A DNA stretch of 64,000 nucleotides from Desmospora profundinema (GTDB taxonomy: Bacteria; Bacillota; Bacilli; Thermoactinomycetales; DSM-45169): assembly GCF_031454155.1 (NCBI RefSeq), contig NZ_JAVDQG010000008.1:62001-126000 (forward strand), written 5' to 3'. A model generated the notes under the pieces. That model ran no database searches, was not told the DNA's origin, and saw only the letters and a program-made list of their open reading frames with translations. Below, in pieces: positions 37,001 to 46,616 of this stretch. Every line of letters starts with the position of its first letter. Position 1 is the first letter of the stretch. A program made the translations under genes and the position numbers.

Positions 37001-38166
37001 GTGAAGCCAAACAGGATGTACGCCATGAGGGCAGAAGAACAATCACTCCCTATCAGAGCCATTGCTTGGTGGTGACCACGGTGGTGGGAGTGGGCATCCT
37101 GTCATTTCAGAGGGGGGTGGTGGAGGATGTAGGCCCGGATGCGGTCTGGACCATCCTGATCGGCGGGTTAATTGTGCTCGGGGAAGTGGCTCTCCTTACC
37201 ATGGTGATGCAGCGGTTTTCAGAAGGACATCTGGTGGGAGCGATCCGGGAGTTGGCCGGGAACGAGAGAAGTCGATGGTTTACCACCCTGATGGCGGCGC
37301 CGTTTGTGTTGCTGGTGGCAACGTTTTGGTTTTCCGCCACTTCCTATGTCACCCGGACATTCGGTGAAGTGTTGATCAGCGCGGTGCTGCCCTGGACACC
37401 GCTGGAGGTGCTGATGCCGGTGATCCTGGGGGTGGCTGCCGTCGTGGCCTCCCATCGGTTGGATTTGGTGGCCCGGTTTAGTGAATTGCTGATGCCGCTG
37501 TTGTATCTGCCCATGCCCCTGTTTGTCGTCGGGTGGATACAAGAGGGGAAGTGGAACAACTTCCTCCCGTTGTTTGAAGTGAATTGGCCGCAGGTTTTCC
37601 ACGGTGTGCTCGGCTCTTTTTTGGCATACTCCGGCATCAGTGTATTGTTGGCGTTTATGGGTTACTACCGGTATCCTCATCGGGCGATGTCCGCTCATTT
37701 ATCCGGGGTGGGGGTCGTGGTGTTTTTTTACTGGTTAACGGTGGCTGCATCGGTGGCGGTGTTCGGAATGTACGAAATCCGAAACCTGATGTGGCCGACA
37801 CTGGACCTGATCACGGTGACGGCGGTTCCGGGGATGATCCTGGAACGATTGGAATCGGCGTTTTTGGCCATCTGGATGGTGGCGGTTTTCACCACGCTGA
37901 TCAATCTGTACGGCGCGCTGGTGGATGCGATTATGAACTGGTTTCAAATGAAAGAAAAAAGGCGTCCCTATGTTTCTTGGTTTCTTTTCCCGTTTATTTT
38001 TATGACCGCTTACCTGCCGCCCAACCTGCCGGTAGTTTTTCGATGGGGAGATTGGTCCGGGTGGTATGAACCGGTGGTCATTGTGATCATTTTACTTTTC
38101 CTGTTTCTGCTGTCCGTGTTTCGTGGAAAGGAGAGCGAAAGGGGGCAGGCTGATGCGCTTTCATAA
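36997..38166 (+). CDS. Spore germination receptor B subunit (GerAB family permease)
   Basis: A 389-residue amino-acid-permease-like protein with ten hydrophobic segments, the subunit thought to bind the germinant in the spore inner membrane. The start ITPYQSHCLVVTTVVGVGILSF is typical of the family. ATG overlaps the A-subunit stop (ATGA), so the subunits are made together. The specific germinant cannot be told from sequence. Confidence 0.92.
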   Translation: MSEAKQDVRHEGRRTITPYQSHCLVVTTVVGVGILSFQRGVVEDVGPDAVWTILIGGLIVLGEVALLTMVMQRFSEGHLVGAIRELAGNERSRWFTTLMAAPFVLLVATFWFSATSYVTRTFGEVLISAVLPWTPLEVLMPVILGVAAVVASHRLDLVARFSELLMPLLYLPMPLFVVGWIQEGKWNNFLPLFEVNWPQVFHGVLGSFLAYSGISVLLAFMGYYRYPHRAMSAHLSGVGVVVFFYWLTVAASVAVFGMYEIRNLMWPTLDLITVTAVPGMILERLESAFLAIWMVAVFTTLINLYGALVDAIMNWFQMKEKRRPYVSWFLFPFIFMTAYLPPNLPVVFRWGDWSGWYEPVVIVIILLFLFLLSVFRGKESERGQADALS

Positions 38167-39268
38167 AGGGCTGGTAGTGGCGATGATCATCACCTTATTG
38201 CCCGGGTGCTGGGATGCGCGGGAGATCGAGGATCGCACTGCGGTGGTGGCGACCGCCATTGATACCCACCCGGAAGGGTATGAAGTAACCGTCCAAATTC
38301 CCATTCCGATGAAGATCGTCGGAGGTGGGGAAGGCGGCGGCGATGGGGGACAGGAAGCAGTGGAGATCTTGTCCGGCGAGGGCAGTACGGTTTCAGATGC
38401 GTTGGATGAAATCCAAGCGAAAAGCAACCAAGACGTATTCTTCGGGAACAACCGCTTAATTCTCATCGGAGAGGAAATGGCGAAAAAAGGGATTGGGCAG
38501 ATGTTGGACTCGCTTCGGCGAAATCCGGAAATTCGGCGGCGTCAATGGCCGGTGGTGGTGAAAGGCAAGGCAAAGGATACGCTCGGAGTGAACACCAAAT
38601 TGGAACAGGTTCCGATGGAGTTTATCCTTAGTATGTTGGAAAATGGCATTCGGGACGGGTTGTTTGTAAGGGAGGGATTAAATGATTTGTTTGAAGATCT
38701 CTCTAACCCGGCGAAAGAACCGGTGGTCAATTATATCACAGTGGTCAAAGACGATATATTGTGGTCGGGTGTGGCGGTGTTTCGGGGAGACCGGATGGTG
38801 GGAAAATTTGACCGGAAGGTGAGTCGGGCGGTGATCCATATCGGATACGGTGACATGGGCGAACCGACCGACGCCAGCTGCATCAAGGTCCCGGGGGAAA
38901 TCGTGTTTGCTCCCAAAGAGTTGAAACGCCGGGTGAAAATTCTAGAAGACGGCGAAAAGCTTCGAATACGGGTACAAATCGATATGAGGGGCGATATAAC
39001 GGAACGGACCTGTCAAATAGACCTCAGTTCTGATGATAATCTGGCGGTGCTGGAGAAATCGGTGGAGCGGGTGTATGAACGGAGGGCCCGGCACACCATT
39101 CGGAGGGCACAGGCGGTGGGTTCAGACATCTTCAATTTCGGCGATATCATTCGGGCCCGTCATCCCGGTCGATGGAGAGCGATGGATTGGGAAAAGGAGT
39201 TTCCCGATGTGGAGGTGGATGTAAACTATAAGGTAACAATCCGTCGTTTTGGCACTGAGGCCCGATAA
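38153..39268 (+). CDS. Spore germination receptor C subunit (GerAC family lipoprotein)
   Basis: A 371-residue lipoprotein completing the A-B-C receptor. The signal peptide ends in the lipobox LLPGC with Cys19 as lipidation site; the mature part starts with the family-typical CWDAREIEDRTAVVATAID. Start ATG at 38153 lies inside the B-subunit end, with AAAGGGGG upstream. A Gly-rich stretch near residues 57-68 is an unusual loop. A strong terminator ends the operon. Confidence 0.93.
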   Translation: MRFHKGLVVAMIITLLPGCWDAREIEDRTAVVATAIDTHPEGYEVTVQIPIPMKIVGGGEGGGDGGQEAVEILSGEGSTVSDALDEIQAKSNQDVFFGNNRLILIGEEMAKKGIGQMLDSLRRNPEIRRRQWPVVVKGKAKDTLGVNTKLEQVPMEFILSMLENGIRDGLFVREGLNDLFEDLSNPAKEPVVNYITVVKDDILWSGVAVFRGDRMVGKFDRKVSRAVIHIGYGDMGEPTDASCIKVPGEIVFAPKELKRRVKILEDGEKLRIRVQIDMRGDITERTCQIDLSSDDNLAVLEKSVERVYERRARHTIRRAQAVGSDIFNFGDIIRARHPGRWRAMDWEKEFPDVEVDVNYKVTIRRFGTEAR

Positions 39269-39298
39269 AAGGGGACCGTTTACGGTCCCCTTTTATCG
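39264..39298. terminator. Bidirectional terminator after the germination operon
   Basis: ATAAAAGGGGACCG and CGGTCCCCTTTTAT (39265-39278, 39283-39296) form a perfect 14-pair stem with a 4-base loop, between convergent genes. Confidence 0.9.
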
Positions 39299-39317
39299 TG
39301 GGTGGATGGGTTAAATT

Positions 39318-39737
39318 TTAAGTCGTTTGGTTTCGGTTGTGTTTCCAGCGGAGGATCTGCATCCGGATAAAGCAGCCGACACAAAAACCCAGGATGGCGA
39401 TCAATGCGGCGACCGCCACCAGAACGGCGAAGGTGTAACCAAGCACCGGCCAGCCCAGGCTGAAGCCGGCCAGACTCAGTGTGAGGCAGCTGACGGCGAT
39501 CCCCTGGTTGAAGCGTTGCTGGGCGGGATCTTCCAGCGGATAATCGGCAGCCGGCTTTTTCAACAACGGGCGGGCCAGAAGGAATAGAGGGTTTTTTCTA
39601 AACACCAAGCTTGCGATTCCAACCAGGAGAGGGATCGCCAGGATCCATACCTGGTTCAGCCCCAGGGCGAGCAGGACGGAACCGACTTGGAACCATTGGT
39701 TCACTCGGACGAGGGGCAAAGGAATTCCGTTCGTCAT
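39318..39737 (-). CDS. DUF4395 family membrane protein
   Basis: A 139-residue integral membrane protein with about four hydrophobic segments. The segment QQRFNQGIAVSCL and the final FCVGCFIRMQIL match DUF4395, a family seen near thiol-redox genes in some genomes. Two cysteines (FCVGC) lie in the last membrane segment. Function unknown. It stands alone on the minus strand between the ger operon and rlmN. Confidence 0.72.
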   Translation of the reverse strand: MTNGIPLPLVRVNQWFQVGSVLLALGLNQVWILAIPLLVGIASLVFRKNPLFLLARPLLKKPAADYPLEDPAQQRFNQGIAVSCLTLSLAGFSLGWPVLGYTFAVLVAVAALIAILGFCVGCFIRMQILRWKHNRNQTT

Positions 39738-40021
39738 GTTAGCACCTCTCTTGATCCAAGTAGATGGATATGGTTAGTTGTATTATAGTCCAGAATGAAA
39801 AAGAAGCCCAGGATAAAAAATGCCCGCTTTCTTTAACAAAAAATTTGTTTTCCCTCGCCCATCTTCCCAGTACAATGAAAACGGACGGATGAAAATGGGG
39901 AGATATCGACTTTAATCGTCCGTCATTTTCCCTGTGTGGATCTTTTCATGAAACCGCGGGACTGATATAATAAGGAAAGTTTTGAGGAATGATTTGACTT
40001 TATACTTGGGAGTTCTTGATC
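39738..40021. other. Intergenic region before rlmN
   Basis: No gene is seen. An inverted repeat ACGGACG ... CGTCCGT (about 39882-39928) could form a leader hairpin, with ATTTTCCC after it. TACAAT near 39871 is a candidate -10. Confidence 0.3.
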
Positions 40022-41074
40022 ATGAAACCTTTCGTGTACGACCGAATCCATACCGAATGGAAAGAATGGATGGAGGAACAGGGGGAGCCTGCCTTCCGGG
40101 CCGACCAAGTGATGGATTGGCTTTACCGCAAGCGGGTGCCCCGTTTCGACGAATGGTCCAACCTGTCCCACGGGCTGCGGGAACGGTTGGCCGACTCCTT
40201 CAACCTGCATGCGCTGGAAACGATCACCTCGCAGCAGTCGGCGGACGGAACCGTGAAGTTTCTGTTCCAGCTCCATGACGGACATGCGATTGAGACGGTG
40301 ATCATGCGCCACCAATACGGCAACAGCGTTTGCGTTACCACCCAGGTCGGTTGCCGGATCGGTTGTACCTTTTGTGCTTCCACCCTGGGCGGATTAAAAC
40401 GGAATTTAACCGCAGGGGAAATCGTGGCCCAGGTGGTGGAGGCCCAGCGATACCTGGATCAGGCAGGGGAACGGGTCCGCTCCGTCGTGATCATGGGGAT
40501 CGGCGAACCGTTTGAAAACTATGATGCGACAGTACGCTTTATCCGTATCATCAATGATCCTCTGGGTTTGAAAATCGGTCAGCGGCATATCACGGTCTCC
40601 ACCAGCGGGATTGTACCTTCGATCCATCGTTTCGCTGATGAAGGGCTGCAGGTGGGGCTGGCTATTTCCCTGCACGCCCCCAACCAGGAGCTGCGCAAAA
40701 GGCTGATGCCTGTCAGCCGACGCTACCCCCTGGAGGAACTGTTGGAAGCTTGTCATGGTTATGAAGAGAAGACGGGGCGGCGTCTCACGTATGAGTACGC
40801 CTTGATCGGAGGGAAGAACGACCAACCGGAGCACGCCCACGAATTGGGTCAATTGTTAACCGGCAGCGGTTCGCTGGTCAACCTGATCCCGGTCAATTAC
40901 GTGCCCGAGAGAAACTACACCCGGACGCCCCGGAACCAGATCTTTCGGTTCCAACGCATCCTGGAATCCTATCAGGTGAAGGCCACGGTTCGCCGGGAAC
41001 ACGGCAGCGACATCGACGCTGCCTGCGGCCAGCTCCGGGCCAAACATATGAACACGGAAAGACAATCATCGTAA
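40022..41074 (+). CDS. rlmN: 23S rRNA A2503 / tRNA A37 C2-methyltransferase
   Basis: A 350-residue radical SAM enzyme methylating A2503 of 23S rRNA and A37 of some tRNAs. The radical SAM cluster is C111-x3-C115-x2-C118 (CRIGCTFC). The SAM motif GIGEPFENY follows, and the C-terminal catalytic Cys is in the [13 protein letters not shown] stretch. ATG at 40022 is 9 bases from GGGAG. It starts the group rlmN-prpC-prkC-rsgA-rpe. Confidence 0.96.
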   Translation: MKPFVYDRIHTEWKEWMEEQGEPAFRADQVMDWLYRKRVPRFDEWSNLSHGLRERLADSFNLHALETITSQQSADGTVKFLFQLHDGHAIETVIMRHQYGNSVCVTTQVGCRIGCTFCASTLGGLKRNLTAGEIVAQVVEAQRYLDQAGERVRSVVIMGIGEPFENYDATVRFIRIINDPLGLKIGQRHITVSTSGIVPSIHRFADEGLQVGLAISLHAPNQELRKRLMPVSRRYPLEELLEACHGYEEKTGRRLTYEYALIGGKNDQPEHAHELGQLLTGSGSLVNLIPVNYVPERNYTRTPRNQIFRFQRILESYQVKATVRREHGSDIDAACGQLRAKHMNTERQSS

Positions 41075-41141
41075 ACATCCAAGTTAATGGATCGGGGGAG
41101 GCTGTCTCCACCGAAGGTGAAAAGGGAAAGGGGACACCGGA

Positions 41142-41888
41142 ATGGAAAAGGCATGGCTTACCCACAGGGGGCGTGTGAGAGAGGATAACGAAGACAGCGT
41201 CGGCCTTTTTCAATCGGACCATGGAGTCACTGTGGCTGTGTTGGCGGACGGCATGGGCGGCCATCAAGCAGGGGATGTGGCCAGCCAGACGGCCGTGCGT
41301 GTCATCCAGGAAGAGCTCTCCTCGCTCGCTCCCGATATGGATACAAAAGAACGACGCCGGCGGACATCCGACGCCGCGATGGCGGCCAATGCCGAAGTGT
41401 TTAAGATGGCTTCCGGCAACAAGAAACTCAAGGGAATGGGCACGACGTTGATTACCGCTGTACTGGGACGGCAGGAGATTGTCCTGGCCCACATCGGCGA
41501 CAGCCGAGCGTATCTCTTGCACGAGGACGGATTATACCAACTGACGGAGGACCATTCCCTGGTCAATGTGTTGCGTCAACACGGTGAGATCACCGAAGAA
41601 GAAGCCAAGGTGCATCCCCAGCGCAACGTGATTGTGCGTTCACTCGGCACCAATGAAAATGTGGAACCCGATATGATTGTCACCCCATGGTACCGGGAGG
41701 ACATTCTCTTGATCTGTTCGGATGGTTTATCTGACTTGGTGGAGGTGGATGAGATCGGAACGATTCTGACTACCCCCCTCTCCCTGAAAGAACAGGCGGA
41801 CCGCTTGCTGCAATGTGCCCTGGATGCCGGAGGAACGGACAATATTTCCATCGTCTTGATAAAGCATAGCCAATCCCAAAATAAATAG
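41142..41888 (+). CDS. prpC: PP2C-type Ser/Thr phosphatase PrpC (Stp)
   Basis: A 248-residue metal-dependent phosphatase that reverses PrkC phosphorylation. The PP2C motifs RVREDNEDS, LADGMGGH (metal Asp, residues 35-41), GTTLITA, HIGDSRAYL and CSDGLSDLV, plus a late GGTDNISIVL, are all in place. It is cytoplasmic. prkC starts 19 bases downstream, so phosphatase and kinase are co-expressed. Confidence 0.96.
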   Translation: MEKAWLTHRGRVREDNEDSVGLFQSDHGVTVAVLADGMGGHQAGDVASQTAVRVIQEELSSLAPDMDTKERRRRTSDAAMAANAEVFKMASGNKKLKGMGTTLITAVLGRQEIVLAHIGDSRAYLLHEDGLYQLTEDHSLVNVLRQHGEITEEEAKVHPQRNVIVRSLGTNENVEPDMIVTPWYREDILLICSDGLSDLVEVDEIGTILTTPLSLKEQADRLLQCALDAGGTDNISIVLIKHSQSQNK

Positions 41889-41907
41889 AGAAGAAGAGAG
41901 AGGTGAG

Positions 41908-43713
41908 ATGTCAATGGAAGGGAGAAAGTTAGGCGGCCGCTATGAAGTAATCAGCCGGGTCGGCGGTGGCGGCATGGCGGTGGTGTACAAAGCACGGGAC
42001 GTGCTGTTGAACCGCTTTGTTGCCATCAAGGTGCTGAATGAATCGCTTTCCAATGATTCCGAATTTGTTCGCCGGTTCAGTCGCGAAGCCCAAGCGGCCG
42101 CCAGTCTGTCCCACCCCAATGTGGTCAGCGTTTACGATGTGGGACAGGAACGACATACTCATTATATTGTCATGGAATATATCGAGGGACCCACCCTGAA
42201 AGAATACATCCAGCAGTATAGTCCCCTCACTTCCGAAGAGATCGTCTCCATTGCGTCTCAAATCTGCGATGCCTTATCCCACGCTCATGAAAACGAGATT
42301 GTTCACCGGGACATCAAACCTCACAACATCCTGCTCGGTTATAACGGCCGGGCCAAGGTGACCGACTTCGGGATCGCCCGGGCGACCAGTTCGTCCACGA
42401 TCACCCAGGCGGGTTCGGTGATGGGCTCCGTTCATTACTTCTCGCCGGAGCAAGCCCGCGGAGGCGTAATCGGAGCCAAGTCGGATATCTACTCCCTCGG
42501 GGTGGTTATGTACGAGATGGTCACCGGGGAACTTCCCTTTGATGGAGATTCCGCCATCAGCATTGCCATGAAGCATCTGCAGGACCCGGTGCCGGACCCC
42601 TCTACCCTGAATGCGGATGTCCCACAGCACATTCGTGATATCATCATGCGGGCCATGGATAAGGACCCGGATCGGCGCTTCACCTCCGCCCGGGAAATGA
42701 AACAAGCAGTGGACGCCATTTTCCACTATGACCGGTTAAACGAACCCCAGTGGCGGAATGGCCGCGAGGAAGACGACGAACCGACCAAACCGATGCCCGC
42801 CGTGGGTGCCGGCGCGGTCCGTGCCTCTGCCGGAGACGACAACCGTGACAAGGATGGGCGCCACAAAGTGGGAGAACAGACCCTGGCCAACTTGGAGCGG
42901 CTGCGACGGGTTCCCGCCGACAAGGACAAGACGATGCTGGAACGAACCGTCGTCTGGCTGGAAAATGCCCAGGCCAACATGCCGTGGTGGCAGAAGATCC
43001 TCTTCGGCTTGTTTACCATCATCGTCATCCTCTCCCTGGCCATCTTCACCTTCGACACCGTTATCGGACTCTTTACGGCAGATGGAGGCGGGACGGTTCC
43101 CAATGTGTCGAACATGTCTCAGGCGGAAGCGGTAGCGGCGTTGGAAAAGGCGGGTCTAAAAACCAATACACAGGATATGCCCCATAGTTCGGACAAAGGC
43201 ACCGTGGTCAAGACGGAACCTGGAGCTGGCAAGGCAGCAGAGAAAGGGTCCACCGTGACCCTTTTTGTCAGTACCGGCTCCGATACGATGATCCTGGATG
43301 ACTATGCCGGTTCGGATCCGAAGCAAGTGGAGAATTTGCTGAAGGATATGGGAATCGAGGTGAAAGTGTCGGACGAGGAGTATAATTCCGACTACGAGGA
43401 CGGGCAGGTACATAAGACCGAGCCCGCAAACGGGGAAGAAGTAAAAGCCAGGGATACAGTCACGCTGTATGTCAACTCGGCGGATGGGACTGTGGTGGTG
43501 GAGGATTATAATGGGCAGTGGCAATCTCGACTCCAGAATAATGAAAGCAAACTTGATTACAAGGTGGAGTATAAGTTTTATCATGTACCGGGAGTACAAC
43601 AAGGAATTATCGTTGGATCCGACCCAGCACCAGGGGAAAGAGTAAAAAGGGGAGGCAAGGTTGAAGTTTGGATTTCCCAACCTGGCCAAAAGGAAACGAT
43701 CCCCAATCGATAG
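41908..43713 (+). CDS. prkC: Ser/Thr protein kinase PrkC with PASTA repeats
   Basis: A 601-residue Hanks-type receptor kinase. The cytoplasmic kinase domain (about residues 10-270) shows the GGGGMAVVYKA loop, catalytic Lys in VAIKVL, HRDIKPHNIL and DFGIA. A membrane segment lies at about 363-388. Outside are three PASTA domains (from about 392), which in B. subtilis PrkC sense muropeptides and trigger spore germination. The final PASTA repeat is visibly richer in A and T than the rest, with unusual residues. It pairs with prpC upstream; rsgA follows. Confidence 0.95.
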   Translation: MSMEGRKLGGRYEVISRVGGGGMAVVYKARDVLLNRFVAIKVLNESLSNDSEFVRRFSREAQAAASLSHPNVVSVYDVGQERHTHYIVMEYIEGPTLKEYIQQYSPLTSEEIVSIASQICDALSHAHENEIVHRDIKPHNILLGYNGRAKVTDFGIARATSSSTITQAGSVMGSVHYFSPEQARGGVIGAKSDIYSLGVVMYEMVTGELPFDGDSAISIAMKHLQDPVPDPSTLNADVPQHIRDIIMRAMDKDPDRRFTSAREMKQAVDAIFHYDRLNEPQWRNGREEDDEPTKPMPAVGAGAVRASAGDDNRDKDGRHKVGEQTLANLERLRRVPADKDKTMLERTVVWLENAQANMPWWQKILFGLFTIIVILSLAIFTFDTVIGLFTADGGGTVPNVSNMSQAEAVAALEKAGLKTNTQDMPHSSDKGTVVKTEPGAGKAAEKGSTVTLFVSTGSDTMILDDYAGSDPKQVENLLKDMGIEVKVSDEEYNSDYEDGQVHKTEPANGEEVKARDTVTLYVNSADGTVVVEDYNGQWQSRLQNNESKLDYKVEYKFYHVPGVQQGIIVGSDPAPGERVKRGGKVEVWISQPGQKETIPNR

Positions 43714-43858
43714 GTGGCTATCACATCTATTTCATTTGATCTCACCCCATCATTTGTACCATAATGAGAACGAGGCGCACATACCTCGTTCCCTTTACGT
43801 TTGGAGAAAAACAAAACGCGCCACCATTTTGTGGGCTTGGCCCAGAGAGGAGGACGCT

Positions 43859-44734
43859 ATGCCGGAAGGGCAGATTGTACGGGCGGTCAGCGGATTTTAT
43901 TATATACGCTCGGCGGAGGGGGATGTGCAGTGCCGGGCACGCGGGGTGTTTAAAAAACGGAAACAGTCCCCATTGGTGGGGGATATGGTGACGTACGAGC
44001 CGACGGATCCCGGACAGGGAGTGGTGACGGCGATCGCTCCCCGGACATCGGAGCTAATGCGGCCTCCCATTGCCAATGTGGAACAGGCGGTGGTGGTGGC
44101 CTCCCTGCGGGAGCCAGGTGTGCAGCGGGAGCTGTTGGACCGCTTTTTGGTACATGCCGAGCGGGAAGGCTTGCGCATCATCATCTGCCTCACCAAAGGG
44201 GACCTGGTGGATGATTCCGGTGAGGTGGACGCCATTCGTACCGTTTACGATCCCGCGGGGTATCCGGTGCTCGTCACCAGCGCCCATACGGGGGAAGGGG
44301 TGGAGGAGCTGGCAGCGGAACTGGCCGGCCGTCTGTCCGTATTTGCGGGCCAGTCGGGGGTGGGAAAATCGTCTCTGTTAAATACGATCCTGCCCGAAGT
44401 GGAGCTGGCGACAGGGGAAGTGAGCCGCAAATTGGGCCGGGGACGCCACACTACCCGGCAAGTGGAGATCCTGGCTCTGCCTGGGGGAGGCCAAGTGGCC
44501 GACACGCCCGGCTTCAGCCAACTTTCATTCCAGCAGATGGAGGAGACGGCCCTGGGGGAGTGCTTCCCGGAAATGGCTCTGCGGTCGCCCCAATGCAAGT
44601 TTCGCGGCTGCCTTCATCACAACGAACCCCGCTGTGCCGTGCAGGAAGCGGTGAAGCGGGGGGAGATCGACGAGGGGCGTTACCGGAACTACCTGCAATT
44701 TTTGGATGAAATACGGGAACAGCGGAGGTACTAA
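43859..44734 (+). CDS. rsgA: Ribosome small subunit-dependent GTPase RsgA
   Basis: A 291-residue circularly permuted GTPase in 30S maturation. An N-terminal OB fold is followed by the permuted GTPase motifs in the order TKGD (G4), GQSGVGKSSLLN (G1) and DTPGF (G3), and by a C-terminal zinc domain with Cys and His ligands (CKFRGCLHHNEPRC). The open frame starts earlier, but ATG at 43859 follows AGAGAGGAGGA and gives the normal length. rpe begins 3 bases after its stop. Confidence 0.95.
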   Translation: MPEGQIVRAVSGFYYIRSAEGDVQCRARGVFKKRKQSPLVGDMVTYEPTDPGQGVVTAIAPRTSELMRPPIANVEQAVVVASLREPGVQRELLDRFLVHAEREGLRIIICLTKGDLVDDSGEVDAIRTVYDPAGYPVLVTSAHTGEGVEELAAELAGRLSVFAGQSGVGKSSLLNTILPEVELATGEVSRKLGRGRHTTRQVEILALPGGGQVADTPGFSQLSFQQMEETALGECFPEMALRSPQCKFRGCLHHNEPRCAVQEAVKRGEIDEGRYRNYLQFLDEIREQRRY

Positions 44735-44737
44735 CCC

Positions 44738-45415
44738 ATGACCAAACTGGCACCGTCCATCTTGTCGGCGGATTTCGCCCGCTTGGGCGAAGAGATACGG
44801 GATGTGGAACAGGGAGGGGCGGATTGGATCCATGTGGATGTGATGGACGGCCATTTTGTCCCCAACCTGACCATCGGCCCGCTTGTGGTGGAGGCGATTC
44901 GCCCCCATACGTCCTTACCCTTGGATGTACACTTGATGATCGAACACCCGGAGCGCTATATCAACGATTTCGTCCGGGCAGGGGCGGATTGGATCACCGT
45001 CCATCAGGAAGTGTGTCCCCATTTGCACCGTACACTGGCTCAGATCCGGGAGAGCGGTGCCAAAGCGGGGGTGGCCCTCAACCCGGGAACCTCAGTCAGT
45101 GCCATTGAGCCGGTCCTGCAAGAAGTGGATCTTATCCTTTTGATGACGGTAAATCCCGGATTCGGGGGGCAAGTCTTCATTCCGTCTGTCACACGCAAGA
45201 TTCGGGAGACGACCCGCTTGCTGCGGGAGCGTGGCTTTACCCGTGTAGAAATTGAAGTGGACGGCGGCATCCAACCGGGCACTGCCCGGGAAGCCGCCGC
45301 CGCCGGGGCCACCGTCTTTGTCGCCGGTTCCGCCGTCTTCGGCCAAGCCGACCGCAAACAGGCCCTTGATGCGATTCGGGCTGATGCCGAGGCAGGAACG
45401 GTGAAGCGGGGATAA
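44738..45415 (+). CDS. rpe: Ribulose-phosphate 3-epimerase
   Basis: A 225-residue TIM-barrel enzyme interconverting ribulose 5-phosphate and xylulose 5-phosphate in the pentose phosphate pathway. Motifs: APSILSADFARLG (catalytic Ser), HVDVMDGHFVPNLTIGP (metal His and Asp), LMTVNPGFGGQVFI and EVDGGI. It is translated right after rsgA. In the usual Bacillus order thiN follows; here a convergent hypothetical gene and thiT lie between. Confidence 0.96.
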   Translation: MTKLAPSILSADFARLGEEIRDVEQGGADWIHVDVMDGHFVPNLTIGPLVVEAIRPHTSLPLDVHLMIEHPERYINDFVRAGADWITVHQEVCPHLHRTLAQIRESGAKAGVALNPGTSVSAIEPVLQEVDLILLMTVNPGFGGQVFIPSVTRKIRETTRLLRERGFTRVEIEVDGGIQPGTAREAAAAGATVFVAGSAVFGQADRKQALDAIRADAEAGTVKRG

Positions 45416-45424
45416 ATTAGTGGA

Positions 45425-45967
45425 TTACAATTCCTCTCTGCTTGTCCGCATGATGGGATCTTGATCATGGAAACCAATGCAGAGAGGAATCGTACTATTT
45501 ATTTTTCTGCAATGACGAGAGAAGGCAATAACGGTTTTGGCAACTAAATATAACGTAATACCGATTGCTTTTTCGGTTCTGTCAAAACCACTTTCGGCGT
45601 AAATGGCCGCAAAAGCCGTTAGGGTAGGGCCTTCAATTTGATACGACCAATCACAAGCCCAATCATCATCTTGTACTTTCATTGGGTGATAATTCCTGCA
45701 CACAAAGAGATGGCCGTTCCAGTCGTTGTCTAAATCATATTCAAAATAAACGGCTTTCCCAGAGTACTGATCGGCAATCTCTAAAGAGTGTACGAGTCCT
45801 TTTTTCAATTCATCCTGATAAGCATTCAGATCGATGGTTTGAATCCGTTTTGCTTCGTTTTCGGTTGCCATTCGTGTACAGAGACTATGGTATTTGCGAT
45901 CCATCTGTGTCCAATCTTCAGTCCATAAGTCCTGTTGCATCTCTTGTAGGTAATGATAAATATTCAT
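45425..45967 (-). CDS. Hypothetical protein, low-GC, 180 residues
   Basis: I do not recognise this family. The protein is soluble and acidic, rich in Trp, Tyr and Asp in its centre (FEYDLDNDWNGHLFVC, DDDWACDWSYQIEG), a composition common in contact-dependent immunity proteins, but that is only an impression. The base composition is clearly more AT-rich than rpe and thiT on either side, and it runs against the conserved operon, so recent gain is likely. Start ATG at 45967 has GGAGGAGTTTGA upstream. The stop lies 10 bases from the rpe stop. Confidence 0.6.
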   Translation of the reverse strand: MNIYHYLQEMQQDLWTEDWTQMDRKYHSLCTRMATENEAKRIQTIDLNAYQDELKKGLVHSLEIADQYSGKAVYFEYDLDNDWNGHLFVCRNYHPMKVQDDDWACDWSYQIEGPTLTAFAAIYAESGFDRTEKAIGITLYLVAKTVIAFSRHCRKINSTIPLCIGFHDQDPIMRTSREEL

Positions 45968-46067
45968 TCAAACTCCTCCGATCAAGAAAGTACGGTTCTT
46001 GCTTGGGTTTTGTCGGAATAGGGAATCCTTACTTATATAACCACCATCTCATAAAGGGGGGACGGTT

Positions 46068-46616
46068 GTGTCGCAACGTCCACTGATTGTCTTATTGGAA
46101 ATCGCCATGATCGCCGGAATCGCCCTTATCCTTAATAATGTGATCGCGATCAAGCTGTGGCCCCAGGGCGGGTCCATCAGTCTCGTGATGGTACCCATCG
46201 TCATCCTGGCCTTTCGGCGCGGATGGGGGGCAGGAGTGCTCGCCGGTTTGATAGTCGGCTTGTTGGACCTGATGATCGCTCCGTATATCGTCCATCCGGC
46301 TCAGGTAGTGCTGGATTATCCCTTGGCGTTTGCCGCCCTGGGAATGGCCGGGGTGGTGAAGCTGAAGGAAGCGCCGCTGAAAGACCAATTGGGTCTGATT
46401 GCCATGGCCGTCACTTTCGCGGGAGCGTTGCGCTTGGCTGCCCATTTCACCTCCGGGGTGATTTGGTTCGGTCAGTACGCGCCCGAAGGGTTTTCCCCGG
46501 TTCTCTATTCCCTCGCCTACAATGCGTCCTATATCGTTCCGGATATCCTTCTCTCCATCCTGGTGATGGTGGTGCTCGTCACCAAGGCGCCGCAGCTGGT
46601 GACCCGCCCCCAATGA
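46068..46616 (+). CDS. thiT: Energy-coupled thiamine transporter ThiT (ECF S component)
   Basis: A 182-residue membrane protein with about six hydrophobic segments. GGSISLVMVPIVILAFRRGWGAGVLAGLIVGLLDL is close to the ThiT substrate-binding signature (family pattern GGSISLxMxPI). ThiT binds thiamine and works with the shared ECF A, A' and T proteins, which are not in this window. GTG at 46068 follows AAAGGGGGGAC. Its stop overlaps the thiN start by 4 bases (ATGA), directly linking thiamine uptake with its pyrophosphorylation. No TPP riboswitch is seen upstream. Confidence 0.88.
   Translation: MSQRPLIVLLEIAMIAGIALILNNVIAIKLWPQGGSISLVMVPIVILAFRRGWGAGVLAGLIVGLLDLMIAPYIVHPAQVVLDYPLAFAALGMAGVVKLKEAPLKDQLGLIAMAVTFAGALRLAAHFTSGVIWFGQYAPEGFSPVLYSLAYNASYIVPDILLSILVMVVLVTKAPQLVTRPQ

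Noticed and set aside
43661-43858. Extended N-terminus for rsgA
   Set aside because: The longer frame overlaps prkC and lacks homology; ATG at 43859 has a strong ribosome site and gives the normal length.
45968-46067. TPP riboswitch upstream of thiT
   Set aside because: The 100-base gap lacks the conserved CUGAGA and ACCUGAUCUGGAUAAUGCC-type parts of the TPP aptamer.
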